The notes under the pieces were generated by a model, which saw only the letters and a list, made by a program, of their open reading frames with translations, did not search any database and had not been told where the DNA came from. A DNA stretch of 64,000 nucleotides from RI-92 sp040235555 (GTDB lineage Bacteria; Pseudomonadota; Gammaproteobacteria; UBA6429; Thiohalophilaceae): NCBI GenBank assembly GCA_040235555.1, contig JBECKZ010000175.1, forward strand, positions 19,279-83,278, given 5' to 3'. Numbering within the stretch: position 1 is the first letter of the stretch; every line of letters starts with the position of its first letter. Positions 17,775 through 26,942 of this stretch are shown one piece after another. The translations under genes and the position numbers were made by a program.

Positions 17775-19001
17775 ATGAAACGACGTGACATTCTCAAATT
17801 CGGTGCCGCTTCCACGGCCGGCCTGCTGCTGCCATTGGGACACCATGCCTGGGCGGCCCGTTCTGCACAACACGGCCCGCGCCTGGTGGTGTTATTTCTG
17901 CGCGGCGCCGTGGATGGCCTCAGTGTGGTGGCCCCGTATGCAGACGAGTTGTATTACGACTATCGCCCGAGCATTGCCCTCAACCGGCCGGGTGAAACCG
18001 ATGGCCTGCTGGATCTCGACAGTCACTTCGGCCTGCACCCATCACTGGCGTCGCTGTTCCCCCTGTGGCAATCCCGGCAACTGGCCTTTATTCATGCCTG
18101 CGGTTCACCCGACCCCGATCGGTCACATTTCGAAGCCCAGGCCTACATGGAAACCGCCACCCCCGGTATCACCACCACCCGCAGCGGCTGGCTGAACCGT
18201 CTGGCGGCCGCCATGCATTTTGAGCACGCTGCGGATACGGTCGCCTTTGGTGCGACCCAGCCCCTGATCACCCGCGGCAATGCCCCCACCGCGACATTTC
18301 CCGTGGGTCAGGGTGCTACCCGCATGAAACCCATGGATCGTGATCCGGTCCGCCTTGCTTTCGACGCTGTGTATGCCGGCGATCCTCGGCTGGGTCGAAT
18401 TTATGACGAGGCAATCCAGTCACGCGCCACCTTGTTGGCGGCAGTCAATCAGGATATGCAACACTCTGCCCAGGGCGCCCCCGATCCCAAGGGCTTCAGT
18501 AATGATGCGCGCCGGGCCGCGCACATGATGGTGGCCGATCCGGCATTACGCCTGGTATTTTTCCAGCTCGGTGGCTGGGATACCCACGTCAATCAGGGTG
18601 CAGCCCATGGTCAGTTAGCAAACCGACTCAGATTACTCGGCGATGGCCTGGCGACATTTCAGGCAAGCCTCGGCCCAACCTGGCAGGAAACCGTGGTGCT
18701 GGTGATATCCGAGTTTGGGCGCACGGCCCACGAAAATGGCGACTGCGGCACCGACCACGGTCACGGTAATGTCCATTGGCTATTGGGTGGTCCCGTTGCC
18801 GGGGGGAAAGTCTACGGTGACTGGACCGGCATCAGTGACGACGCCTTACACCAGGGTCGTGATCTGCCGGTCACGACCGATTTTCGGTCGGTTATCGACC
18901 TGATCCTAGAAGCACACCTTTGTGCCTCGGCCAGTGCACGCCGACTGGTGTTACCCCGTTTTTCACCCGATTGCAAACCCATCGCCGGCCTTTTCGTTTA
19001 A
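17775..19001 (+). CDS. DUF1501 domain-containing Tat-exported protein
   Basis: A 408-residue DUF1501 protein, related to the alkaline phosphatase/sulfatase superfamily. The N-terminus 'MKRRDILKFGAASTAGLLLP' is a twin-arginine signal with a hydrophobic core and a cleavage site around residue 28 (AWA). Metal-site-like segments are 'GGWDTHVNQG' (near 262) and 'EFGRTAHENG...DHGHGNVHW' (near 315-335). Exported folded, it presumably acts in the periplasm on an unknown phospho- or sulfo-ester, or is inactive. It is co-transcribed with the DUF1800 gene, the conserved partner. Confidence 0.93.
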   Translation: MKRRDILKFGAASTAGLLLPLGHHAWAARSAQHGPRLVVLFLRGAVDGLSVVAPYADELYYDYRPSIALNRPGETDGLLDLDSHFGLHPSLASLFPLWQSRQLAFIHACGSPDPDRSHFEAQAYMETATPGITTTRSGWLNRLAAAMHFEHAADTVAFGATQPLITRGNAPTATFPVGQGATRMKPMDRDPVRLAFDAVYAGDPRLGRIYDEAIQSRATLLAAVNQDMQHSAQGAPDPKGFSNDARRAAHMMVADPALRLVFFQLGGWDTHVNQGAAHGQLANRLRLLGDGLATFQASLGPTWQETVVLVISEFGRTAHENGDCGTDHGHGNVHWLLGGPVAGGKVYGDWTGISDDALHQGRDLPVTTDFRSVIDLILEAHLCASASARRLVLPRFSPDCKPIAGLFV

Positions 19002-19122
19002 AATTCACCAGCGCTGCATGTACCCATAATGCACATGCATGCTGCTGCTTGGGTTGAACCTTTGTCCCGGGCTCTCGGTCGAAGTACCGTTACTGATGAT
19101 TATTTTCACAACAAGAAAAGAG

Positions 19123-19710
19123 ATGTTTATGCGACAACTATTCAACGGACTGGCCCTGGTCCTCACACTCCTGACAACCGGCTTCCTATACAACAACAAC
19201 GTGACCGCTGCCGGCAATGATCGCGCCCAGGCCATGGAGCAGCTGGCCGGCTCCATGCTCAAGGACATCGGGCAGACCACCTGGATTCGCGAAGGCAAGG
19301 GTCCAAAGGTGATTTATGTGTTCTTCGATCCGAACTGTCCCTTCTGCCACCGGCTGTTTGTAAACACACGCGAGTGGATTAAACAGGGCAAGGTGGAACT
19401 GCGCTGGATCCCGGTTGGTATTCTCACCACCACCAGTGCCGGTAAGGCGGCAGCAATCCTCGGTGCCAAGAGTCCGCGCAAGGCCTTCTACCAGAATGAA
19501 GAGCATTATGATCGGGGCGGGGCGATTGAAGAAGACATCCCGACACCTGCCGTGGAGAAAAAACTCAAGGCCAACGACGCCCTGTTGGCGCGTACCGGTT
19601 TTGGCGCCGTACCGGTTATGTTGTTTGATGGCAATGATGGCACGCCGATCATTGTGCAAGGTTCACCACCGAAGCAAAAACTGGCTGTCATTCTCAAGTA
19701 TGTAAAGTAA
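19123..19710 (+). CDS. Periplasmic thiol:disulfide interchange protein, DsbC/DsbG-like
   Basis: A 195-residue thioredoxin-fold protein with a signal peptide (cleavage after 'VTA', near residue 28) and the redox motif Cys-Pro-Phe-Cys in 'FFDPNCPFCHRLF' (near 70). The cis-Pro loop is in 'GAVPVMLF'. It lacks the long N-terminal dimerisation domain of DsbC, so it is like the short DsbG-type proteins often annotated as thioredoxin-fold. Starts at 19123 and 19129 are both possible; the frame is open further upstream but that part does not look like protein. It follows the Tat-exported DUF1501 gene by 120 bp and may help fold exported proteins. Confidence 0.86.
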   Translation: MFMRQLFNGLALVLTLLTTGFLYNNNVTAAGNDRAQAMEQLAGSMLKDIGQTTWIREGKGPKVIYVFFDPNCPFCHRLFVNTREWIKQGKVELRWIPVGILTTTSAGKAAAILGAKSPRKAFYQNEEHYDRGGAIEEDIPTPAVEKKLKANDALLARTGFGAVPVMLFDGNDGTPIIVQGSPPKQKLAVILKYVK

Positions 19711-19723
19711 AGGATTTGTCATC

Positions 19724-19744
19724 TGCTCAGTGCAACACTGAGCA
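19724..19744 (+). terminator. Possible terminator hairpin after the DsbC/G-like gene
   Basis: Perfect 9-bp arms TGCTCAGTG / CACTGAGCA around a CAA loop, starting 13 nt after the stop codon. It is followed by AATGCACACACA, not a U-run, so intrinsic termination is doubtful. Confidence 0.45.
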
Positions 19745-19821
19745 AATGCACACACAGTATTGACTATTGCTCAGGAACAACATTGGAATCAATAAATTCT
19801 CGTGCCGCTGAAGACATTGCG

Positions 19822-19892
19822 CTGATCTGGTGCAACGCTCGATGGACTAGAAGTATACTGGTGCAGCACATTCAGTGCATCGGCCAGATCAG
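19822..19892 (+). repeat. Nested inverted repeats upstream of glgP
   Basis: The outer arms CTGATCTGG (19822-19830) and CCAGATCAG (19884-19892) are perfectly complementary. Inside them CGATG (19840-19844) pairs with CATCG (19878-19882), and AGTATACT lies at the centre. This predicts a folded RNA or cruciform about 170 bp before the phosphorylase start. Confidence 0.5.
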
Positions 19893-20060
19893 GTAACCAG
19901 AAAAGAGAAAGTTAGCGGGATAAGTAAAGAAATTGCCTACTGATCGCGCAATAGCATCGGTTACGCACAAAAATTGCTAGACAAGATAGTCCAGGCAACA
20001 AACTACTATAGAAAGTGGCTTTGCAAACGACTAACACAATAACTTGTCGAGGTATCTCCG

Positions 20061-22607
20061 GTGGCTGTCAATATACGCATCTTTAACTTCCTGAAGAAAT
20101 TCCGTGTTGAAACTGATCGCACGGCCTTGAACAAGAATGCCTTACAGCAGGCCTTCCTGGATAACTTGTTTTATATACAGGGAAAATTTCCCACCCTCGC
20201 CACACAAAACGACTACTACATGGCCCTTGCTTATATGGTACGCGACCGTCTGTTGCATTGCTGGATCAGTACCGCTTCCGAATACACTGAAAAGAGTTCA
20301 CGCACCGTCGCATATCTGTCCGCAGAATTTCTCATGGGACCACATTTAGGCAATAACCTGATCAATCTCGGGATCTGTGAGGATGTCAAAACTGCAATAG
20401 AAGAGTTAGGACTCGATTTTGATCAGCTACTCGATCAGGAAGTAGAACCAGGGCTTGGCAATGGCGGTCTTGGACGACTCGCTGCCTGCTTCCTGGATTC
20501 GATGGCGAGTCTGGAGATTCCGTCGGTTGGGTATGGCATCCGTTACGAATACGGAATTTTTGATCAGGAAATCGTCGATGGCTGGCAGGTAGAGAAAACC
20601 GACAAGTGGTTGCGTTTTGGCAATCCCTGGGAGATCGTCCGACCGGAATGGTCAGTGGAAGTCAAATTCGGTGGTTACACCCTGCATCATGCCGATGCTG
20701 AAAGTGACAGTAACACCTATGTGAAGAAACAATGGGTACCGGGAAAAACCGTGGTGGGTATACCCTATGACACGCCGATCCTCGGTTACAAGGTCAATAC
20801 CTGCAATACCTTACGACTATGGCGTGCCGACGCACCTGAATCGTTTGACTTCGCGGTGTTTAACCGCGGTGACTATTACGGTGCCGTCAATAGCAAAGTG
20901 GAATCGGAAAACATCAGCAAGGTCCTCTATCCTAACGACGAGCAGGTGCAGGGCAAGGAACTACGTTTACAGCAGCAATACTTTTTTACTTCCTGTTCTC
21001 TACAGGACATGTTGCGTATCATCAAAATCCAGGATGTCCCAATCAGTCATTTTCATGAAAAATTTGCAATCCAGCTGAATGATACACACCCGGCAGTTGC
21101 TATTTCTGAACTAATGCGCCTGTTGATTGACGAAAACGATATTCCCTGGACCGAGGCCTGGGCAATAACCCAAAAATCCTTTGCCTACACCAACCATACC
21201 CTGCTACCGGAAGCCCTTGAACGCTGGCCCCTGGGTATGTTTCAAAAGCTGTTACCACGTAACTTTGAAATCATTCTCGAAATCAACGAACAATTCCTCA
21301 AACAGGTCCGCAGCAAATACCCGGATGACCATGACCGTATCGCACGCATGTCCATCGTTGACGAATTCGGCGAACGCTTTGTGCGCATGGCCAATCTGGC
21401 CTGTGCCGGTAGTTACGCCATCAATGGTGTGGCTGAGTTACACTCGGAATTACTGAAGCAGGACGTACTCAAGGATTTTTATGAATTCAGTCCGGAAAAA
21501 TTCAGTAACAAGACCAACGGGGTAACCCCGCGGCGCTGGATGGTTCTGAGCAATCCTCGCCTGTCCACCTTGATTACCGAGACTATCGGTGACAAATGGA
21601 TCAAGGCGCTGGATCGACTGAAAAAACTCGAACCCTATGCCACCGATGCAGCATTCTGTGATGTCTGGCGTCGCATTAAACATGACAACAAACAGGATTT
21701 TGCCAACCTGGTGAAAGCCAAGACCGGTCTGTCAATTGACCCGGATTCAATGTACGATGTGCAGGTCAAGCGCATCCATGAATACAAGCGCCAGCACCTC
21801 AACATCCTGCACGTGATTGCCCTGTATCTGAAAATCAAGGCCAATCCGAATATCAACCTGCATCCGCGTACATTTATTTTCGGCGGTAAAGCCGCACCTG
21901 GATATCACATGGCCAAATTGATTATCAAGCTGATCAATTCGGTGGGACAGGTCGTAAATAACGATGCCGCAATAAGAAATCTGATTAAAGTGGTTTACCT
22001 GCCGAATTTCAATGTCAGTAACGGTCATCACGTCTACCCTGCCGCAGAACTCTCGGAACAGATTTCCACGGCAGGTAAGGAGGCCTCCGGTACCGGCAAT
22101 ATGAAGTTCTCGCTCAATGGCGCACTCACAATTGGAACACTGGATGGCGCCAATATTGAGATCCGGGAAGAAGTCGGTGCGGACAATTTCTTTTTATTTG
22201 GCCTGACCGCACAGGAAGTCATGGGTTTAAAGCAATCAGGTTATCACCCCTATGCCTACCTGCATGAAAATCCCCTGCTACAGGAAATTTTTAACACCAT
22301 TCGCAGTGGATTGTTCTCCAATGGAGATAGTAGCCTGTTTTCACCCTTGCTGGAAAACCTGGTTGGCCATGATCCATATCTTGTTCTGGCAGATTTCCAG
22401 TCCTATCTCGACTGTCAGGAACAAGTAAACCAGGCGTACCAGGATCAAACAGACTGGACCCGCATGTCGATCCTGAACGCTGCCCGCTGTGGCAAATTTT
22501 CCTCTGACCGCAGCATCAGGGAATACAGCAAGGATATCTGGAACGTCAAACCTGTGCCGATAAAACTCTTGAGTGTCGATGATGTCAAGGCAGATATCGC
22601 GCAATGA
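20061..22607 (+). CDS. glgP: Glycogen/maltodextrin phosphorylase
   Basis: An 848-residue glycosyltransferase family 35 enzyme releasing glucose-1-phosphate from alpha-1,4-glucans. The length is typical of GlgP rather than of MalP (about 800). Seen: 'VAYLSAEFLMG' near residue 84, the glycine-rich 'EPGLGNGGLGRLAACFLDS' near 132-150, and the PLP Schiff-base Lys682 in 'GTGNMKFSLNGALTIGTLDG'. The start is GTG at 20061 with GAGG 8 nt upstream; no ATG fits better. It is monocistronic, with no other glycogen genes nearby. The structured leader upstream may regulate it. Confidence 0.96.
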   Translation: MAVNIRIFNFLKKFRVETDRTALNKNALQQAFLDNLFYIQGKFPTLATQNDYYMALAYMVRDRLLHCWISTASEYTEKSSRTVAYLSAEFLMGPHLGNNLINLGICEDVKTAIEELGLDFDQLLDQEVEPGLGNGGLGRLAACFLDSMASLEIPSVGYGIRYEYGIFDQEIVDGWQVEKTDKWLRFGNPWEIVRPEWSVEVKFGGYTLHHADAESDSNTYVKKQWVPGKTVVGIPYDTPILGYKVNTCNTLRLWRADAPESFDFAVFNRGDYYGAVNSKVESENISKVLYPNDEQVQGKELRLQQQYFFTSCSLQDMLRIIKIQDVPISHFHEKFAIQLNDTHPAVAISELMRLLIDENDIPWTEAWAITQKSFAYTNHTLLPEALERWPLGMFQKLLPRNFEIILEINEQFLKQVRSKYPDDHDRIARMSIVDEFGERFVRMANLACAGSYAINGVAELHSELLKQDVLKDFYEFSPEKFSNKTNGVTPRRWMVLSNPRLSTLITETIGDKWIKALDRLKKLEPYATDAAFCDVWRRIKHDNKQDFANLVKAKTGLSIDPDSMYDVQVKRIHEYKRQHLNILHVIALYLKIKANPNINLHPRTFIFGGKAAPGYHMAKLIIKLINSVGQVVNNDAAIRNLIKVVYLPNFNVSNGHHVYPAAELSEQISTAGKEASGTGNMKFSLNGALTIGTLDGANIEIREEVGADNFFLFGLTAQEVMGLKQSGYHPYAYLHENPLLQEIFNTIRSGLFSNGDSSLFSPLLENLVGHDPYLVLADFQSYLDCQEQVNQAYQDQTDWTRMSILNAARCGKFSSDRSIREYSKDIWNVKPVPIKLLSVDDVKADIAQ

Positions 22608-22846
22608 ATCGAGTTAACGAGAAGATTGACTCGCCTCACGATTTTCATTCTGGACAAGGTATGCATATCTTCAGCTAGTACAGAACTAGCGCACAACAAA
22701 CTCTGCTTTGACCTTAATTAAGTTGGCGTAATGAACAATACTCATCGAAAATAATGATAATACGTGTGCGCCAGCAATCGATTCTGGCGTAGAATATTCC
22801 GCGCAAACTTTTGGGCAACAAATATACAAATGCGCAGGAGGTAATC

Positions 22847-23878
22847 ATGAACAATCATGTAAAAAAAATCACCATTTTGGGATGTTTCACCATCGCGACG
22901 CTACTGCTCACCGCATGTAACAAACAAGAACAACCCGCAAAGTCGACGCAACCGGAAACATCGGTGTCATCTCAATCAACCCCAAGTTTACCGGATGTGA
23001 TTAGTTTCAAGAAAATGGCTCTGTATCCGGAAGGCCTCGAATATGATGTGAAAAATAATCGGTTCCTGGTCACTTCCCTGCATGAAGGTACGGTCGGAAC
23101 CGTCACCCCGGATGGTCATTACCAGGTCCTGTTCCAGGACAGTCACATGGTGTCGGCCATTGGCATCCGCGTGGACAAGATGCGTGACCGCGTGCTGGTG
23201 TGTAACTCTGACCCAGGCGTCAGTATCCACACCAACAAAGAAACCCAGGGCAAGCTTGCCGGGCTCGCCGTGTTCCAGCTCTCGACCGGCAAGCTGATTA
23301 AATATATCGACCTGGCTGGCCTCAGCAATGGTGGTGGCCATTTCTGCAACGATATCGCGCTGAATGAAGCCACCGGTGTGGCCTATGCCACTGACAGCTT
23401 CTCGCCGATTATCTATAAAATCGATGCAGACAATAATGCCTCAATCCTGCTGAAGAATGATCGTTTTCTTGGCAAAGGTTTTAATCTCAATGGAATCGTG
23501 GTGAAGGATAATTATCTGGTGGTTGCCAAGGACAATGATGGTCTGCTATTCAAGGTGCCCCTGGATGACCCGGAAAAATTTACCGAGGTCAAAATTCCGG
23601 AAAAACTGGTAGGTGCGGATGGTCTGTTGTGGGCATCAGACGGTTCCCTCATTGTCATAGCCAACGCGGATACCAACAAGGTATTTAAGCTCAGTAGCGA
23701 CGATAATTGGGCATCAGCGAAGATTGTCAACAGTGTCCCGACTGGGCAGGTCTTCGCAACCACGGGTGTCGATATTAGTGGCAATATCTACGTCCTGTAC
23801 GCAATGTTGCACGTGTTGTTTAATCCCGAAACCAAACAGCAGGTAGAGACATTCGAGATTCATAAAGTAGCACTGTAA
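22847..23878 (+). CDS. SMP-30/gluconolactonase-like beta-propeller lipoprotein
   Basis: A 343-residue exported lipoprotein. The signal peptide ends at a lipobox 'LLTAC' (Cys near 24), followed by a Ser/Thr/Pro-rich linker (about 28-50). Residues about 55-340 form repeated beta-propeller strands of the SMP-30/NHL type ('FPEGLEYD'-like 'LYPEGLEYDVKNN', 'GVAYATDSFSPIIYKID'). A lactonase-like or binding role in the envelope is possible; catalytic metal residues cannot be assigned with confidence. An AGGAGG site precedes the ATG at 22847. It is monocistronic, with a strong terminator after it. Confidence 0.85.
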   Translation: MNNHVKKITILGCFTIATLLLTACNKQEQPAKSTQPETSVSSQSTPSLPDVISFKKMALYPEGLEYDVKNNRFLVTSLHEGTVGTVTPDGHYQVLFQDSHMVSAIGIRVDKMRDRVLVCNSDPGVSIHTNKETQGKLAGLAVFQLSTGKLIKYIDLAGLSNGGGHFCNDIALNEATGVAYATDSFSPIIYKIDADNNASILLKNDRFLGKGFNLNGIVVKDNYLVVAKDNDGLLFKVPLDDPEKFTEVKIPEKLVGADGLLWASDGSLIVIANADTNKVFKLSSDDNWASAKIVNSVPTGQVFATTGVDISGNIYVLYAMLHVLFNPETKQQVETFEIHKVAL

Positions 23879-23911
23879 TCACGTCTGGCTGGATAGCTTT
23901 AAGCACAAAAT

Positions 23912-23937
23912 AAAAAGGCTCCGAAAGGAGCCTTTTT
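23912..23937 (+). terminator. Rho-independent terminator
   Basis: A perfect 11-bp stem with arms AAAAAGGCTCC / GGAGCCTTTTT and a GAAA tetraloop, ending in a U-run, 33 nt after the lipoprotein stop codon. The A-run on the left makes it potentially bidirectional. Confidence 0.93.
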
Positions 23938-24103
23938 ATTTTCCGAACCAACAAAACTCGACTGGATTATCTGACATAACCCTGTTTCTGGCGCATACTT
24001 ATCGCTGAGATAGATATCCGCAAATCAATCTGACCAACAAACCATCTGTCTGCCCTGTGGTCTAACGAAGCAAAATGACATACGCCTGCAAAGGGAGAAT
24101 CAT

Positions 24104-24997
24104 ATGGAAAACGTGGGTTTCATTGGACTAGGGGCCATGGGTTCTGGCATGGCACGCAATGTTCGCAAGCGTGGCTACACCCTGGGGGTCTATAACCGTA
24201 ATATCATACGTTGCCAGTCCTTCATGGAGGAAGGTAGCACGGTATATTCCAGCCCCGCCGATGCCGTATTCTTTAATGACATCGTGATCATCATGGTGAC
24301 TGACCCACCAGCACTTGCACAAATCGTCGAAGGCGAAAACGGCATCCTTGCTGGACTGAGCAGAAAAACGACCGGCGATAGCCTGATCATCAACATGAGT
24401 ACCGTCTCACCACAATCAACCCTGGATACTGCCGCCAGGATCCGGTCCGCCGGTGGCCGCTTTGTTGATGCACCGGTGTCGGGTACCGTTAAACCGGCAC
24501 AGGAAGGCACCTTAATCATACTCGCTGCGGGCGAGGATGCAGATGTCAATGCCGCTGAACCGGTTTTGAAGTCTATGGGTAAAGCAATTATTCGGTGCGG
24601 TGCAGTTGGCCAGGCCACACGAATGAAGTTAGTCCTCAATCTCATGCTAGCTGGCATGATGCAATGTCTGGCCGAAGGTCTCAGTCTCGCCGAGACACAG
24701 AGCCTGGATGGGGCTGCTGTGCTAGCCGCCCTCAGTGGCGGCCCTTTAGGTGCAGGTCTGTATCAGATGAAGGGGAACATGATGCTGGACGATGACTTTA
24801 GCAAGCAATTCCCGGTGGATCTCATGTTCAAGGACCTGAACCTGGTACTTGAGGCAGCAGGCCATACCCGCCTGCCACTGCCTATGACTGCAGCTGTGCG
24901 CGAGACGTTCAGCGCAGCGCGTGGTCTGGGTTATGGCAACGAAGACATGGCTGCGGTGATCAAGGTTTTACGTCAGTATCGCGATCGAATGGCATAG
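24104..24997 (+). CDS. NAD(P)-dependent beta-hydroxyacid dehydrogenase (HIBADH/GLYR family)
   Basis: A 297-residue dehydrogenase. The N-terminal Rossmann domain starts 'MENVGFIGLGAMGSGMARNV'. The substrate-binding motif is 'FVDAPVSGTVKPAQEGTL' near residues 122-139, and the catalytic Lys lies in 'ATRMKLVLNLMLAG' near 176. Relatives reduce or oxidise 3-hydroxyisobutyrate, tartronate semialdehyde, glyoxylate or succinic semialdehyde; the substrate cannot be fixed from sequence. A GGGAG ribosome site precedes the ATG. It appears monocistronic. Confidence 0.9.
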   Translation: MENVGFIGLGAMGSGMARNVRKRGYTLGVYNRNIIRCQSFMEEGSTVYSSPADAVFFNDIVIIMVTDPPALAQIVEGENGILAGLSRKTTGDSLIINMSTVSPQSTLDTAARIRSAGGRFVDAPVSGTVKPAQEGTLIILAAGEDADVNAAEPVLKSMGKAIIRCGAVGQATRMKLVLNLMLAGMMQCLAEGLSLAETQSLDGAAVLAALSGGPLGAGLYQMKGNMMLDDDFSKQFPVDLMFKDLNLVLEAAGHTRLPLPMTAAVRETFSAARGLGYGNEDMAAVIKVLRQYRDRMA

Positions 24998-25348
24998 CGA
25001 TTCCAATTAGGTCCCACTGGTTTAACTCTCTAGCCGCACGCTCATTACCCGGGTGGATGGGCAGTTATCACAGCAACAGCCCTCTCCCTGGGCCGGGATA
25101 TCATGCTGCCTTCCCCCATTCTTACCGTTTCAGGCAGCACCAGAAACTGGAAAAGTATTCTGGATCTTGAATCTCGCCACAAGACTAAGTCCTACCGCGA
25201 GGATGCTCAGGCATGGCAATTCTGGCTCGACTGCCCTAAATATCACCTCGCTTCTCGTCGATACTATACTTATAGGCATTGATTATCGTTCAGTAACAGT
25301 ATCTCTTACCTTACTTATTTCATGGATTAGATCTGACGAGAGAGTATC
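24998..25348. other. Intergenic region upstream of the CBS-domain gene
   Basis: 351 bp. A 99-codon open frame covers much of it, but it has a low-complexity, non-protein-like composition and no ribosome site. I see no RNA or operator here. Confidence 0.6.
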
Positions 25349-25792
25349 ATGATGGGCACAGTAGAACACTTACTGGCTGACAAAGGCTACAAAATCTGGT
25401 CGATCCCGCCCGATGCGACGGTGTTTGACGCGATCAAGCTCATGGCAGAGAAAGACATTGGCGCCTTACCGGTTGTGGAAGACAGCAAACTGATTGGAAT
25501 CTTTTCCGAACGTGATTACACCCGCAAGGTCATTTTGCAGGATCGCTCCTCCAAAAATACCAGGGTCAGCGACATCATGACTGTTGATGTCTTCCACATT
25601 ACACCGACGATGGGCATCGACGAATGTATGCGCATTATGTCCAAGAATCATTTTCGTCACTTGCCAGTAGTTCTCGATAATGAACTCATTGGCATCATCT
25701 CAATTCTCGATGTCGTCAAGGCCGTGATCGATGCACAAAAAGAGAAGATCCAGCATCTGGAGCATGACATCAGCTGGGGTGAATCTTACTAG
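25349..25792 (+). CDS. CBS-domain protein
   Basis: A 147-residue protein made of two tandem CBS motifs (about 10-65 and 75-135): 'MAEKDIGALPVVEDSKLIGI' and 'MSKNHFRHLPVVLDNELIGI'. CBS pairs bind adenine nucleotides or related ligands and usually regulate a partner. Free-standing versions are common in proteobacteria with no fixed partner. Two consecutive ATGs (25349 and 25352) are possible starts. It converges on the DUF2461 gene; the structured element at 25888-25971 lies between them. Confidence 0.92.
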   Translation: MMGTVEHLLADKGYKIWSIPPDATVFDAIKLMAEKDIGALPVVEDSKLIGIFSERDYTRKVILQDRSSKNTRVSDIMTVDVFHITPTMGIDECMRIMSKNHFRHLPVVLDNELIGIISILDVVKAVIDAQKEKIQHLEHDISWGESY

Positions 25793-25887
25793 CCCCTGCA
25801 AGTTTTTACATAGCAATAATCCCACATACAAATCCAAGATACTCAAAACATCACCAGGTATATAACGTTTTAAATCTGGCCGCGTCT

Positions 25888-25971
25888 CTCCCCCTTCTCG
25901 CCGCAGGCTAAAGCCTGTGTGAAACTGATAAGATCCGAGTCTTATATTCAAATCAAAATAAAAAGGGGGAG
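25888..25971. repeat. Nested inverted repeats forming a potential three-way junction
   Basis: The outer arms CTCCCCCTT (25888-25896) and AAGGGGGAG (25963-25971) are perfectly complementary and enclose two hairpins. These are CAGGC-TAAA-GCCTG (25904-25917) and ATAAGA-TCCGAG-TCTTAT (25928-25945). It sits between two convergent genes. It could be a structured RNA, a bidirectional 3'-end element or a small palindromic repeat unit. Confidence 0.5.
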
Positions 25972-25990
25972 CGATAAGAACGCAGCAGGT

Positions 25991-26677
25991 TTAATACTGC
26001 AGATTCAAAGCGCCACACAGAAACCGCATAAAACTGTCCGCTGCCTGAAATCGTGTTAGTACCTGTTTGGGAAAACGTGAGCCTAATACTACACTCTCTG
26101 GTAATTCGGAAATCGCAATAAAATCCTTGCGCTTGATGTCTTCGAGCAGGGGATGATTCTTGGCATAACCCCGAGGCGGGCGACTCAGTGTCTCACCACC
26201 TAAGGCAAAGTATCGGGTAAATCGCTTGTCCTGTATTGCCGCGGACCAGTTTCTACTTTGTTCGCTGATCGCGTCACGCATCTTGCCCAGGGCCACGGCA
26301 TCCGGTCGCCAGATGCCGACACCAACAAAGCAGTCACCGGGGGCGATGTGAACATAAAAACCCGGCGCATGCACATCCTGACCCCGCTCATGCCGAAACT
26401 GGATCCCGATGTTAGTTTTATACGGCGTCTTGTCCTTACTAAATCGGATATCCCGGTAGACACGCATGAGCGATCCACCTGCTTTCCTGGCTTGCGCCAT
26501 AAAATGAGGTGACAATTGCGCCAAATCATCGGCCATGTCCTCGATAAAGTGTAGTGCTGGAATACGGACCATCTCTTCATAGATTGGTTTGTTTTGTTCA
26601 AACCACTCGCGATTATTGTTTCTGGCCAATTTTCGCAAAAATGTTATGGTCTGGTCTGAAAAGTAAGTATTTGCCAT
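25991..26677 (-). CDS. DUF2461 (TIGR02453) family protein
   Basis: A 228-residue cytoplasmic protein of the DUF2461/TIGR02453 family, unknown function. Typical segments are 'FLRKLARNNNREWFEQNKP' near residues 11-29, 'RVYRDIRFSKDKTPYKTNIG' near 76-95 and 'GFYVHIAPGDCFVGVGIW'. I preferred the ATG at 26677 to the open-frame start 9 codons upstream because the family begins close to 'FSDQTITFL'. It stands alone, with no clear context clue. Confidence 0.88.
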   Translation of the reverse strand: MANTYFSDQTITFLRKLARNNNREWFEQNKPIYEEMVRIPALHFIEDMADDLAQLSPHFMAQARKAGGSLMRVYRDIRFSKDKTPYKTNIGIQFRHERGQDVHAPGFYVHIAPGDCFVGVGIWRPDAVALGKMRDAISEQSRNWSAAIQDKRFTRYFALGGETLSRPPRGYAKNHPLLEDIKRKDFIAISELPESVVLGSRFPKQVLTRFQAADSFMRFLCGALNLQY

Positions 26678-26942
26678 TGGACTATTCCCTGTAAAGGCAC
26701 TCACACCAGCATAGCAGCTCTGACATCGATCGACATATCCCTGGCAAGGTCAACGATCCGTCGGTACAGCCAGTTTTGCACTTCGAACTGTATTCGTGAT
26801 CCAGACAGGGCGTTGGTGCAGATGAAATTTTTATCAAATCACATAGTGTAAGACTCGAATTTTAACCCGACTCACGCTATGGTACGTTAAACCATGGAAA
26901 TCGTTTGAACGATAATAATCTCGAGGCTACAGGGGAACTATC

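Larger units (their letters stand above)
19711..20060. other. Structured leader/intergenic region upstream of glycogen phosphorylase
   Basis: 350 bp without a gene, containing two dyads entered separately (19724-19744 and 19822-19892). No sigma54-type element or recognised riboswitch was seen. Confidence 0.6.

Noticed and set aside
25053..25352. 99-codon open frame upstream of the CBS gene
   Set aside because: No ribosome site, composition unlike protein and overlap with the start of a clear gene; most likely chance.
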